Of a stretch of DNA of 64,000 bases, positions 1 to 12,900 are shown in pieces. This DNA comes from Erigeron canadensis (taxonomy: Eukaryota > Streptophyta > Magnoliopsida > Asterales > Asteraceae). The stretch lies in NCBI RefSeq assembly GCF_010389155.1, contig NC_057761.1:25194210-25258209 (forward strand), given 5' to 3'. The translations under genes and the position numbers were made by a program. Position 1 is the stretch's first letter. Each line of letters starts with the position of its first letter. The notes below the pieces were generated by a model. That model did no database searches and had not been told where the DNA came from. It saw only the letters and a program-made list of their open reading frames with translations.

Positions 1-2411
1 ATGATAACATAATATACACCTAAAGTATATAAGATAATATTCTAGTAAATATAACAATGCCTAATAAATAACAAAAATTCCAACACAAAAATCTTTATGC
101 TAAGCTTATTCTGTTAGCAAAGAGACAAACATTCATAAAACTTGAACATGTAGAATTTAGTTGACAAACATACATAAAAACTTAAACACGTAGAATTCAT
201 CAAATGGAAATAAATAACAAAACGTTCACAAATCCAAAAGAAAATGAGGAGATAAATGTGACAACCTAAAACTTCAAAGTAAATAGGATTTACTCCTAAA
301 TTGTGTAGCAAATCTTTCTTTTTTGACATGTTGGAAGAAACATTTTCTTTATCAAAGTTACTTTCTTGGTTACCACACGTCGGCTTTGTATGCCCAATTT
401 GTTTGCATATACAGCATGTTTTACGTTTCTTGTTCGCCAACTCTTTTCCACCTTTAACACGTTTTTTCCTTGGACGACTTTTAGTTGTTGACTTTGGGGG
501 GCATAAAATGTCGGCCACATTTTCGAGTGCATTATCGTTAATAATAGGTCCGAGATCCATTGAACACTCATTCGTTGACACATCTTGTGATCTACTACTT
601 CATAATGAATCAAAACACCAACATGAAGGCAAGTACACAAGTGGGATCTTAAAACAATCCTTGTGATGAAATGCCCTAAAAATATGACGGCAAAGTATTC
701 CACAAAACTCAAAATTCTTGCAATCACACATGGCACACATCTCCATCACAAAACACCATGTGAGATTTGTGATTCCCTTCTTCAAAATAATAACAAAATC
801 ATTACCTTCAACATGAACGACCAAATATTGATTAGATCCTTGAAGTTCTTGAAATTTTTTAAAAGCAAATGGTGTGAGAATTCCATAAGCTTGTTCTTCC
901 AAAGGTGACTTTATGTTTGAAGAGGTAGGTCTAACTATAGATGACATGTTATTACGCTCTTCAACATTTATAATTTCTTGAACAGCAATATCAATCTATA
1001 ATAGTGGAAGAAGACAAAACAAATGAAAAATCATTAGATTATTAGATAAAGTATTAATGATTAAAAAAACATATATTAGGAAGTTAATTAGTAAGAATAT
1101 TCAAGTGAAAACTCTTTAACAAAGTCACTCAAACTTGTATGGGAGGATACAAACTTTTTGATAAATGCATTTATACTTTTCGTTCGGCTAGTACACATCA
1201 TTCCTCCAAAGAAAAAGCTTTGTAGATAAGCTGGTCCCGAAGACTTTCGGATTTTGTACAGACCATGTACATGTTTATTTGTTTGCAAATTATAATTTGA
1301 AAGTACTAATGACCAATTATCTTCAAACTCTTCAATAGAAGTCATCTTATAAAGCTTATAAAAATCACCGCACCAACGTTGATATTTTGTACGAAGAAGA
1401 GCTGAAAACCAACAACTAAACCTTGACGTGATGTGCCATATGCAATAGCTATGCTTTGTGGTTGGCATTTCATCGGCAATCGCTTCAGACATCCATAGAT
1501 CTTGATCTGTTATGATTGTTTTTGGCATTTTTTCCATTATTGTTACAGAAGTCTACAAAGCAATATACACATGAAGTTAGTAATCATAACATAATGTACG
1601 AAGTGTGTATATATAAAATATATATTTAAACTGAGTACCTTCATCAACCACCGAAAGGTATCTATAGTCTCCTTACGAAGAAGTGCATTTCCAAATAGCA
1701 CTGTTTTACCATGATTATTGACACCAACAAAGATTCCACAAGGCATGTCATATGCATTCACCTTATAGGTGGTATCAAATACCACTACATCACCATATTT
1801 TTCAAACCACTCAAGGCTATGGGAATGACACCAAAACAAGTTTTCCAATCGTCTTTTTTTATCTTTATTGTACGCACATTGAAATCTACTATTTTGTTCT
1901 TTTATTGTTTCCATATACTCCATGAGTTTCATTGCATCATTAGCTCCAACCATCGTTTTCATTTTTGCAAATAAATTATGAATATCCCTGTCCATAAATG
2001 GAAGCTCTCCATGTTTCACTTGTTTTTGAAGCTCCATGACTTGAACAGTTTGTCGCACACTAAGTCCGCTTCCTTGTATAATAAAATTTGTTGCTTGTCT
2101 TCTAGTGTGATGTTGCGATTAACAGGAAGGAATCGCATTGCCTTGCATGATAGTAATTCGTGATTGTGACTTTTAACAAATGTTGTAACATACCATTCTT
2201 TTGGAAATATTTCACAGCTGCTTAATAGTTTCTGTTTTTTAATGGCGTCTTTCTAGTACGATGACAATATTTATAACGTCTTATGGTCACATTATTTTTT
2301 GTTGCAGATCGATCTTTACAAACTACAAAACCATGTTCCTTAGCATAATTTTCATAGAAAATGAATGCCTCCTGGAAAGTACAAAATACTTAGGCCAACG
2401 AAAGGTTCATT

Positions 2412-2871
2412 TGTTGGAACCACGTTAGTGTGACCGTTACTGATCGTTTGTCAATCCTGATATGATAACTGACGATAACTGAAATCCCTATGTCTAGTAA
2501 ATATATGATGGACGTATATACTTTTAGAGACGTAGTATAGGGTTTCTCATTAGGTGATTGTAACTACCAGGACTAATGGTGCACACATTAAACACCAAAA
2601 GGGTGGAAAGTGTAAATACTCTACTTATAAATAGAGAGTCATTAACCCTAAGTTAAAGTTAATCTAATCACACACAAAACCGTAAATTCGTGTGCCTCTC
2701 CTCTCTCTAATTTGTGCATCACTTCCAGCCGAATTCAACCATCCCATTATTAATCAATCACCTTGTTTTGGGAACCCGAAATCAATGGAAACTATGTTTA
2801 ATGTCCTTACAAGTTCGACAGGATCATCTGATGAGTATTTTCCCTTGAATCAAACCATGTTTATTCCAACA
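2412..2871 (+). repeat. 5' LTR of the copia element
   Basis: A 460-bp direct repeat of 8284-8725 that starts TG and ends CA. It holds a TATAAATA box at 2626-2633, likely the U3 promoter. It is longer than the 3' LTR by one short indel near 2500-2525; the other differences are scattered substitutions. Confidence 0.93.
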
Positions 2872-3960
2872 TGTGGTATCAGAGCCACATTACGAACGTC
2901 CTATCATGTTTTTGCCCATCTTCGCGTTTACGTCATCACGAACTTCAACTTTCTTCGTACGCGAACTCGTGCTTATGTCATCACGAGCTTACGATATCTT
3001 CGCGCTGACTTCATCACACGAACTTAAGTTGTCTTCGTGCTGATGTCATCACGACTTATGATACCTTCGTGCTTATGTTATTACGTGTTATACAAAAGAT
3101 GTTTTTTAGCTGATGAATGAACTCGTGCTTACTGTTTTACCTTATAATTTTGTGGCTAAATTTGTCTCTTACTTTTCAAAATTATTTTTTCTAAGACATT
3201 TTTACCATAGCACTTTAAGGGTAAAAAATTTTGGGCGGGCTGACCTGGCAGCTCGATCCCGCTCCCAGGGGCGCTGCCCCCGGACCCCGTAGTGTATGGG
3301 GGATTCGCACTAATGTACATGATTTTATCATTTGTGCCTAAAGGTCAAATGTAATCTCATGTTGTGTTCTTCTCCTTTAGCATAATGAACACTAACTATA
3401 TTGATTATGCCCAAAGGTGATTCAATATAATTTGTGTGCTGAAAGGAACATCTTTTCATGCAAAATATACACGGTTCTTAATTTTGTGCCCAAAGGTCGA
3501 AAGATAAGCATTGTGTTGCATGACCTAATGCTCATTGTTACTTAGATATTAGTTATTTCTACCCAAAGGTGATGTAACATCTAAGTAGAGCTTTACGCTA
3601 ACTTATTGTTTTTGGTGTTTACAATAGGTTTACTTATCACTAGCTTCATTAGTATAATGGTCTAGTCTCATTATTTTTTTGGGAACATTACTTTAGCCTC
3701 TTATTTATTTTTAGGCATTATGTTAGTTTCATTACTTTTAGAGACATTACTTAAAAAGCCTTAGATATCTAATTATGTTATTATAAGGAACATTACTATT
3801 AGCCCTTAGTTTTAGGCATTACTTTAGTTTCCTTACATTTATAGATATTGCTTAGTCTGCCTTAGATAGCTAATTATGTCACTATAATCTTATTGCCTTT
3901 AGTTTTAGGCATCACTTTGCTTGTATCCTAAATTAATATCATCCTTATTTCTACTGTAGT
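2872..3960 (+). other. Copia untranslated leader with PBS and degenerate repeats
   Basis: The primer-binding site is at 2874-2885. From about 2900 to 3080 there are four or five degenerate copies of a unit containing a 'TTCGTGCTTATGTCATCACGA'-like core. A GC-rich patch at 3231-3303, unlike the AT-rich surroundings, can fold on its GGGGCGCTGCCCC core. From about 3330 to 3560 the motif GCCCAAAGGT recurs at least four times. From about 3660 to 3930 there are loose repeats of 'GGCATTACTTTAG'. No coding region is visible. Confidence 0.7.
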
Positions 3961-4839
3961 ACCTACCCTTGGCATTCAACCACTTACCGATGCAAACTAT
4001 ACTGCTTGGAAAGATCAATTAGATTTTACTCTGTGGTACCTAGACCTTGACTACGCCATTCGTCATGATGAACCTGATGCTATTACTGCGACCTCTACTG
4101 CAGAATAGAAAGCAGTATTTGAGAAGTGGGACAAGGCGAATCGCTTGTCACTTATGATGTTCAAGAACTCCATTCCCCTTGGTCTTCGAGGAGCTATCCT
4201 TGAGTCTGACAAAGTCAAAACTTACCTCAAATTTGTTGAGGATTACTTCAAGGGATCGTCTAAAGCGCATGCAAGCAGCTTAATGCTAAAGATACTTACT
4301 CTGAAATATGATGGAAGTAGCGGTGTCCGTGAACACATAATGAAAATGAGTGATATGGCGAACAAGCTTAAGACTCTTGAAATGGAAGTCTATGATAACT
4401 TTCTTGTGCATTTCATAATGACATCATTGCCTGCTCAATTTGATGCCTTCAAGATTAACTATAATGCTCAGAAGGATAAATGGAAGATGAGTGAACTGAT
4501 TGCAGTGTGTCAACAAGAAGAGGATTGCCTTAAGCTCGCGCAACCTGAAGTTGTTCACCTTACTACCACTGCTAATTCCAAGAAGAGGAAGGGTAACAAC
4601 AGTAACAAGACTGGAAATAAAGGTCTAATGTCTTGAACTTCAGATGTAAGTTCTGTCGTACTCAAGGGCACATTCAGAAAGATTGCCCTAAGTTCAAGGA
4701 ATGGCTAGCTAAGAAAGGTAACGTATTTTATGTAATATTTGATTCTTTTACGATTGATGTTCCTGTCAATACATGGTGGGGTGAATCTGGTTCTATGGTT
4801 CATGTGACTAACTCAATGCAGGGATTCCATACAATCTAG
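3960..4839 (+). pseudogene. copia gag with zinc knuckle and protease remnant
   Basis: Coding resemblance starts near 3962. A TAG stop lies at 4106-4108, and an open stretch from 4145 to 4636 carries the copia gag (UBN2-type) core, including 'FVEDYFKGSSKAHASSLM' and 'MTSLPAQFDAF'. The frame then shifts by one into a CCHC zinc knuckle at about 4642-4690 (CKFCRTQGHIQKDC). A degraded protease follows, reading GESGSMVHVTNSM, where copia proteases normally have an Asp-Ser-Gly active site; the Asp reads as Glu here. The frame stops at about 4839. This would encode capsid and protease, but it is broken. Confidence 0.85.
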
Positions 4840-6200
4840 AAGCTACCAAATTGCCAAAGAAAATTTATAGTTGGAAGCGGTAATCTTTTAGATGTCAAAG
4901 CCATGGGAACTTATGTTTTACATATGAGCACTGGAAAATGTATTAAACTAGTAGATACCTTATATGTACCAAGGATTACTCAGAACCTCGTATCTATTTC
5001 TAGACTAGACATTGAAGGTTTTGTAATAATTCATGGTTTCGGCAAGATTAATATTACTCTTAATAATAAATTGCTTGGTCGTGGTTTCTTGGATGGATTA
5101 CTTTATAAGTTAGAACTAGATCATAATTTCTCACAATCTTTGTTGTCTTTTAATGTTGATGATATAACAAAAACAAAGACAAAATAAACTATGCAATAAG
5201 TGAATTCCTCCATGTTGTGGCATAAACGTCTTGGCTACATCTCACGAGATCGCATGACACGACTCGTAAAGGATGGAATCTTACCTTCTCTTGACTTTAG
5301 TGATTTTGGAACATGTATTTAGTGCCTCAAAGGCAAAATGGCTAAAGGGAATAAGAAAAGAGCCACTAGAAGTTCCAACTTGTTGGAAATAATTCACACT
5401 GATATTAGTGGCCCCTATCCCGCTTCCATTACAGGACATACATCATTTATTACATTTATTGATGATTATTTACGTTATATGCACCTTTATTTGATTAAGG
5501 AAAAGTCTGAATCCTAACAAACTTTTATTAATTTTATTACTTTGGTTGAAAACCAACTTGAACGTAAAATAAAAGTTGTGAGATCAGATAAAGGAAGGTG
5601 AGTATTATGGTAGACATATGGATGTTGGTCAAGCTGCTGGTCCTTTCCATGACTTTTGTAAGGATCATGGCATAATTAACCAACACACCATGCCTGGTTC
5701 TCCTCAGCAAAATAGTGTTGCTGAAAGGAGAAATAAAACCCTAATGGACATGGTGAGAAGTATGCTTGCCAACACTAACTTACCTACTTTCCTTTGGACG
5801 GAGGCGTTAAAAACAGCCGTTCATATACTCAATAGAGTTCCTTCAAAATTTGTCCCTAAAACTCCTCAAGAGATCTGGACAGGAAAGAAACCGAGTCTTA
5901 AATATATGAAAGTATGGGGTTGTCCAACCAAAGCAAAAGTCTATAACCCTAACTTAAAGAAACTTGGTCCTAAGACTATTACATGTTTCTTTATCGGTTA
6001 TCCAGATAACTCAAAAGGTTATCAGTTTTACTGTCCTTCCCACACAACTCGCATCACTGATACGCAGCATGCCACGTTCCTAGAGAACTCAAAGATCAGT
6101 GGGAGCACGACAAATCATAACTTTGATTTGCAAGATGTACAAGAAGCGGGGGGACACGACTCTTCGTTACTATTACTCCTCCGATAATTCCTCTTGTACA
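4840..6200 (+). pseudogene. copia integrase region (pre-integrase and core), broken
   Basis: Open pieces are separated by stops. The stretch 4903-5187 is protease-to-integrase linker (KLVDTLYVPRITQNLVS). A GAG-pre-integrase segment from about 5211 reads LWHKRLGYISRDRM, with a stop inside its HHCC finger. The integrase core has HTDISGPYP and FITFIDDYLRYMHLY at about 5390-5490, then a stop and frame change. The stretch 5618-6187 continues in another frame with [19 protein letters not shown] and [18 protein letters not shown]. The last acidic residue of the catalytic triad (the E of VAERRN) is present. The region cannot give one protein. Confidence 0.85.
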
Positions 6201-7959
6201 GAACGCTGCTCTAAATGTCAGTGATCCAACTCCTCCTAATGCTAATAATGAGACCGCTAATGCTAAAGGATCTTCCAAAAATCCCAAAAATCAACTCAGG
6301 AGATCATCGAGGTCACGTGGGGCCACTAATCTTGATGACTTCATAACTTATCTTGCTGAAGTTGAGGATGTTGGAAAGCTTATTGATCCTACTTCCTATC
6401 AAGAATCCATTAATAGTGACCAATCCACTCAATGGAATGAAGCCATGATTGACGAGCTTAATTCCATGAAGCATAATGACGTTTGGCAATTGGTTGAACT
6501 TCCTGAAGGATCCAAGACTGTCGGTTGTAAATGGGTCTTCAAAACCAAATTAGACCCAAAAGGAAACGTCGAATGCTATAAGGCCAGATTGGTTGCAAAA
6601 GGCTATACTTAGAAGGCTGGAATTGATTATCAAGAAACTTTTTCTCCTGTGTCTCATAAAGACTCTTTCAGGATCGTTATGGCACTAGTAGCTCACTTTG
6701 ATCTTGAGTTACATCAGATGGATCTCAAAACAGCTTTCTTAAATGGAGACTTGCAAGAAGACGTATACATGCTGCAACCTGAAGGATTCATTCCAAAAGG
6801 TAAAGAGCACATGGTCTGCAAGTTAAAGAAATCCATATACGGGTTGAAGCAAGCATCACAACAGTGGTACCTTAAGTTTGATGAAGTCATAAAAGAACAA
6901 GACTTCATAAAGAATCAAGTGGATCAATGAACCTATCTCAAGATCAGTGGGAGTAACTTTATAATCCTTGTTTTGTATGTAGATGATATTCTACTAGCAA
7001 GTAATAACTTGGATACGTTGCATGAGTCGAAATAGATGCTCTCCCATAAATTTGACATGAAAGATCTCAGTGATGCCTCTAATGTCATAGGTATCGAAAT
7101 ACATCGGGATAGGCATAATGGTATTTTAGGTCTTTCTTAAAGGGCCTATATTGAGCGGATTTTAGAACGTTATAGCATGCAACATTGCACACCCACTGTA
7201 GCTCCAGCAGTTAAAGAAGACATATTCGGTACTTTATAAAGTCCGAGTACTGAGATTGAAAAGGAGCAAATGAGGATGATACCTTACTCATAAATAATTG
7301 GAAGCATTATGTACGCTCAGGTCTGTACTCGTCCGAATATCACTTACATTGCCGGTATGCTTAGGCGTTACTGATCTAATCCTGGATTAGCACACTGGAA
7401 AGCGGCTAAGAAAGTTTTACGATATTTGCAAGGGACCAAAGACTACAAACTAACGTATAGGAGAAGTGACAATCTAGAAGTAGTAGGTTCTTCCGATTTC
7501 GATTTTGCCAGAAGCAAGAAAGATAAGAAATCTACTTCTGGGTATATATTTATGTTAGCTGGCAGACCTATCTTTTGGCGGAGTCATAAGCGGAAACTGA
7601 CTGCAAAGTCCACTATGATGGCTGAATACATTGCCGTTTATAATGCTACTTGCCATGGGATGTTGATTAGGAATCTGGTCAGTGGACTCAAAGTTGTCAC
7701 CACCATTTCTAGACCATTGAAGCTTTACTGTGATAACCCAGCTACCATAACTTTCTCGAACAGTAACAGTTCAACTGGCGTTGGGTTGTATCTCGATACA
7801 AAGTATCTGTTTGTACGCGAACGGGTTGAGGAAAATGTTCTTTGTATTGAGTACATAAGTACAAATGATATGTTAGCGGATCCGATGACCAAAGGTCTTC
7901 CTCCTAATGTCTTCGTAGGGCACGTGTTGAAGATGTGGCTTACTAAAGACTTAATTTAA
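6201..7959 (+). pseudogene. copia reverse transcriptase and RNase H, broken
   Basis: The RT starts near 6430 (WNEAMIDELNSM...VWQLVELPEG). A TAG at about 6610 interrupts KGYT; the open piece 6649-6930 has MDLKTAFLNGDLQEDVYM and KKSIYGLKQAS. After another stop, the YVDDILLAS catalytic motif is intact at about 6976-7002. Further stops lie near 7034, 7140, 7240 and 7290. RNase H is largely open at 7426-7959 (TAKSTMMAEYIA, LYCDNPATITFSN, DMLADPMTKGLP), ending in TAA next to the 3' non-coding region. The relic is old, but its domains are easy to read. Confidence 0.88.
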
Positions 7960-8283
7960 TTTAATAGCATATTGTACTTATTTGGTCATTAGTTTTATTG
8001 TTATAAAATTTCCTCCTTATTCAGATTTTGTTTGTCTATTAATTACACTTTGAGTACTCGTATTGGTGTGTTGACATTATTGTAACAAAATTTGTCTTAG
8101 TCAATTAATCATTGCTTATTAGTTTTAAATTTGAGTCATAGTTTGACTACTGGGGTCCTGAGTTGATGTTCTTCTCTACGACTGTACTTATTGGCTATGA
8201 TTTCGGTTTAAAACAAAATGAGTATTATTCCGGAACTTATTTGAATACTCATAGATAAATGATCGCTCGGTCAAGTGGGAGAA

Positions 8284-8725
8284 TGTTGGAACCACGTTAG
8301 TGTGACCGTCACTAATCGTTTGTCATTCCTGATATGATAATTGACGATAACTGAAATCCCTATGTCTAGTGGGCATATTAGAGACGTAGTTTAGGGTTTC
8401 CCATTAGGTGACTGTAACTAAGAGGACTAATGGTGCGCACATTAAACACCAAGGGGGTGGAAAGTGTAAATACTCTCCTTATAAATAGAGAGTCATTAAC
8501 CCTACGTTAAGGTTAATCTAATCACACACAAAACCCTAAATTCTTGTGCCTCTCCTCTCTCTAATTCGTGCATCACTTCCAGCCGAATTCAATCATCCCA
8601 TTATTAATCAATCACCTTTTTTTTGGAACCCGAAATCAATGACAACTATGTTTAATGCCCTTACAGGTTCCATAAGATCATCTGATGAATATTTTCCCTT
8701 AATTTAAATCATGTTTATTCCAACA
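8284..8725 (+). repeat. 3' LTR of the copia element
   Basis: A 442-bp direct repeat of 2412-2871. It is preceded by the polypurine tract at about 8272-8283 and followed by the second copy of the TCATT duplication. It ends TTCCAACA, complementary to its start. Confidence 0.93.
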
Positions 8726-8780
8726 TCATTGTCATCTTCTTGGGGATTGTTGATTCTACAAGATATCTAGTAAAAATCAT

Positions 8781-9928
8781 GAACAAATGAATCTGATATA
8801 TAGTGGTCCACATACAAATTATATAATAAGGTCAATAACGATACGATGATCTGTAAAAAATTGCATGGGTACGTAGTAGTGGACCTATTAATAACAAAAA
8901 CTAAATGGACATTGTGAAATTAAATTGATAGTGAGAAGAATATTTACCTCTGCTTCAAGAGTGTTATGGAATTAACGTCGGTCTATTATTTAGGTTACTA
9001 TAGCCATTTTTATAAGATTTATGGAATTAAGATGAAATATATGATACAGATTTGGAGAGATTTTGTTTTCCCGTATAATGTGGAAGGTGGGTGAAAAGTT
9101 TTCTAGTCGTCGGCAGGGGATAACAACAGAACATAGACTTAAAAGTGGGTAAATATTTCTAACATGTCGAACGTTACCATTAGACAAAAAAACACATCGT
9201 TAAACAATACACCGTTAATCTTAAAGCATGAAACTTTTATGACGAAATATAAACTTTCGATGTTTTTGGAAGATAAATATAAGAAGCTAAAAACTTTGAT
9301 TGTGAAAATTAAAATAGACTAAAGTTGTATCACATGAATCGTTAAACATAAAACTTTAATGGTAAACATAAAAAGCCTTAAAAGGATTTAGTAGTTAAAG
9401 TGTGAAAGACTAAATTATTACCCTCTAATTAAAGGGAAAAATAAAAAACCTTAGAAGTTAAAATAACATCTACACAACACGCTAACTTGAAAATTACAAT
9501 TAAAAAAAAAAAATAATAATGTACATAGTCCTGTGCTACAATTATCATTTCCCATAAATACATAGAAATTCTTATCTGTCTTCACACGGCGGCTCTAATT
9601 AGTAATTAATCTGGTCTACACATAGAAACACCAATTGAACTTACCTTCTTTATTTTTTTAACAGGGGGCTGCTCTTTCCAAGAAGCTTCACCGTCCCTTA
9701 TTCCGCCATCGCCGCCCGCCCTTTTCCTCCACCCACCCACCCACCCACCCTCCTTCTTTCATCTCTTGTACATCCAAATATCCTATCCATCATTTATCTA
9801 TCTCAAATATGCCAAATTAATCATCTTTATCATTCTCTTGTGATGAGCCAACAACCACCACCACATATTCTCATCCGGAAGATTTCAATTATTCCGGCGG
9901 GTCTATCACCTCATCATCTTACCTCACC
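8781..9928. other. Intergenic: FRS 5' side and CPBP upstream region
   Basis: No convincing coding sequence was found, although an upstream FRS exon could lie near 8950-9000 on the minus strand, where a possible splice donor is seen. The stretch 9190-9500 is AT-rich. A (CCAC)n-type microsatellite lies at about 9729-9752. The 200 bases before 9929 are pyrimidine-rich and probably hold the promoter and 5' UTR of the protease gene. Confidence 0.5.
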
Positions 9929-12900
9929 ATGAATCTTGCCACGTCACCCTCTTGCCACGCGCTTTCTGTTTCCCCAATTCTTCTTCATCGCAACAATCAT
10001 AATAAAAATAATAATCATTTTCATCATAAACTCTCTAAACCCTTTATTATTTCATTCTCTCCCAATTCTCGCTTCTTAAAGTTTTCTTCTTTAAACACCC
10101 CACCTCCCAAATTTGTAAGCTTTTTGCTTTCTTTATCTCTTTTTTGTTAATTTTTCAATTTAATTTGTTAATTTCCTTAGAATAGAAACCTACTTTACTA
10201 CTATAATTATGTTTCAATAGATATAAGATTGAAGATTCTATAGGAGCGGTTCAAAGATAGTTTATTTGTCGACCACTTTTAGCTGAATCGTAGTTCGTAG
10301 TTTAATTGGCAGCTAAAAAAAAAAAAATCTGGGTTCAATCCTTAGTCCTGGCAAATTGGCCTTTGGAAGCCGTCTCTCTGCTTTTGGGTAGGGGTAAGAC
10401 TGTGTACATCTCAGCCCCCGCATACCTCGTTGTATGATAGTGGTCATCTATTGTATTGTGTTTTCGTAAATAATTTTAGGCAAATCATTTATCAAGTCAC
10501 ACTACTTATTCTGTAGTTATATATATTCAACACTAAACATGATCAAAATCCGGTTTAACTAATGACATACACAACAATACAAATGTAGTTGTTTGACTTT
10601 ATGAATCACTAAAATGCTTCAGCACATTTTTATCGAAAGTTTTTTGATGATTATTGTTAATGAATCAGGAATCTATTCATATGATTTTAACACCATTTCT
10701 TGAGTTTTTATTGCTTGTATTATTTGAATAGACGACACAACATTGAAATGAATACATTTTCTGTACAATACTGGGTTTCTGTATTCTTGAAACACACGAG
10801 TACATTTTTTTTTCTTGGTTTGATGTTTATCTAACTTGTTTATGATTTAATGTTAACCTGTAGAATTGGAGATTTTCATGCTTTAAGCATGACGAGTCTT
10901 CATTGGAGTATACCGTTTCCGATATCTCAGAAGATATATTGACAGGAGAGGTCGTTGAACCGGAAACAAATCAACCAAATGTGAAGCATAGTTGGGTTTC
11001 AAATGCCAAAAAGGTAGTTCCTTCAACGTTTGCACTTTACCATGCCAAACTTATAGGAGAAAAGACAGATTGCTGAATTAGTAATTTGAATAGACCACAT
11101 GGTAATTAAAGTGGTCAATAATGTTCTTTGCATTGCTGATTTGCTTAATCTTTTTTACAGGCTGCGGATGCTGTATTTAGTGCAGAACCGTGGACAGTGC
11201 CGTGGAGAGCCAATACCATTTTGCTGGTACACATCTTTGCATTTTCTCACTATAGGTTTTCTGCCGGTTTTTCTTTTGTAGTGCCCTAGTACGATGATTC
11301 ACTTAGCATAGCTTGTATAAGTCAGTTATATATTATGATAGTATGAAAGACAAAAGGGAGGCTGGCGGATAGTATGAAAGACAAAAGAGAGGCTGGCGGC
11401 TAATCAATTTGACTTACGTAATTGTGTATAAATATCGTTATTACTATTGCTGTTGTTGTTATAAATAAATCACAAAATCAATTTGAGTTCTTAAGATTTG
11501 TAGTTTTGCCTATAATGAGAGAAAGTTATGTAATTCCTTTAGTTCACAATTGTTCCTTTTAGTTTTCCTAAGATTTAAGTTAGTTGATTACACATTACGC
11601 CAAAGTCGTGACAATCCATCACTTACTCAGTAGTCACCTTTATCATATACTGTCTAAAGGTATAACTATAATATGTGAGTATTATTTGTTTCAAACTATA
11701 CCATATTTACTCTAAGAAGATATGCTAAGTTTAGTTCTCTAAGAAGATACGTTCCTTTCATTCACTGCCACTGGTAATCTGTAAGAGTAATGATCATGGT
11801 TACTTACAGTTTATGAATCTTATAGCCGTGTTCCTTAGAAATAAACTTGGATAATAATTGAATTTTTGAATCTTAAGTCTTTGATTTTGGTTAAAACATG
11901 AAATTCGTCTATACTGTATTTGTTTGTATATGTAGATGCTTTATGAGTTTATGCTATACCAGGTAGAAAAACCAACTTGGAATGTGTGAATTGCATATAG
12001 TAAGACATCTGGACAGGTTGATTGGTTATATATTAGTATTATTTTCATGTGAAACTTCAGTCGGGGATAATGGCCTATAAATATATAATAGCACCATATA
12101 TACTATCACCAAATTTCCGCTTATGTATAGGAAGACATTTACACAGGTCGATTCATATATATTAGTAATATTTCTATGTGGATTTCAGTTACGGATAATT
12201 GTATACAAAAGTAATTTCAATTTTTGTTTTGTTTTGTTTTTATGCAACCTGTCTTTTTTTTTTTTTGGGACACCCCAAGTGATTAAACTGTCACAACTCA
12301 TAAGTGCTTCACTTTATTACATTCATTTGTAGAAGTGCTCCACCCTGGTAACTTGACTTGAAATATAAGTTCATTTTCTTGTAGGCTCTAAGTCATTGAT
12401 TGTTTTTAAGGGTGGGACATATTCATGACTACAATGACTCATATGTACAAATTAAAAGGACATTGCATAACAGTGAAAACTTGTAAAAGTAAGCCATCAT
12501 TACATTTCGTTATCCCTTTGAATTAAAATTGTCTATGTGATGTGGGAAGCATAAATCTGAATTTCATTCTTACCACTTGGGTAATGCGAGTATGGATCAA
12601 TTTATCTGCACTGTTCTAAGTTCATAAGTAAAGCTATCATCTTTCTATCAGCAAATGAAGATATCAAAATAATGAGAAAATAAGTAACTTTTTTGTATGG
12701 GTCGACTCAAAGCACTTTCTGTTTTCTGCATTTTAAATATAGGAGGTGTTATGCACTTATGCATTGAAATACTCATTGGTTAACTTTTGATCTGCTTTAA
12801 CCATCAAGTTGTTTCTAGTAGAGTATATATTTGTATATTTTTTTTTTGTTAATTGCATAAAATTAACTATGTGCTTTTAATCCTTAAAAAACCCACATAT

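Larger units (their letters stand above)
2412..8725 (+). mobile_element. Ty1/copia LTR retrotransposon, degenerate, with 5-bp target duplication
   Basis: The element is 6,314 bp long. Its LTRs begin TGTTGGAA and end TTCCAACA, and it is bounded by identical 5-bp duplications TCATT at 2407-2411 and 8726-8730. The primer-binding site TGGTATCAGAGC follows the 5' LTR and matches the 3' end of initiator tRNA-Met, the usual copia primer. A purine tract ending AGTGGGAGAA abuts the 3' LTR. Domain order is gag, zinc knuckle, protease, integrase, reverse transcriptase, RNase H, which is the copia order. Many in-frame stops and frame changes mean it cannot move on its own. It is inserted in the N-terminal exon of the FRS gene, in the opposite orientation to that gene. 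Confidence 0.95.
260..8780 (-). pseudogene. FAR1-related (FRS) gene, disrupted by frameshifts, stops and a copia insertion
   Basis: The minus strand encodes the FAR1/FRS architecture, a family of transcription factors domesticated from MULE transposases. From the N-terminus: a FAR1 DNA-binding region at about 2220-2400 (reads FYENYAKEHGFVVCKDRSA), a MULE transposase-like core at 1543-2058 (VVFDTTYKVNAYDMP) and 1088-1537 (ITDQDLWMSEAI...YCIWHI), a SWIM zinc finger at about 680-740 (CDCKNFEFCGILCRHIF), and a C-terminal CCHC-like knuckle at about 385-425 (CCICKQIGHTKPTC). The N-terminal exon is split: it resumes beyond the 5-bp duplication at 8726, with a plausible splice acceptor near 8780. Lesions seen are a frameshift just before the FAR1 domain, a stop near 2230, a frameshift near 2070 and a TGA near 590 after the SWIM finger. 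Gaps at about 950-1087 and 1538-1640 look like introns. No upstream first exon was found. Family assignment is firm; loss of function is inferred from the lesions. Confidence 0.85.

Noticed and set aside
10081..10150. Reading exon 1 of the protease straight into the intron
   Set aside because: A GT donor at 10115 and in-phase exon 2 at 10864 give a better model than the 73-codon open frame.
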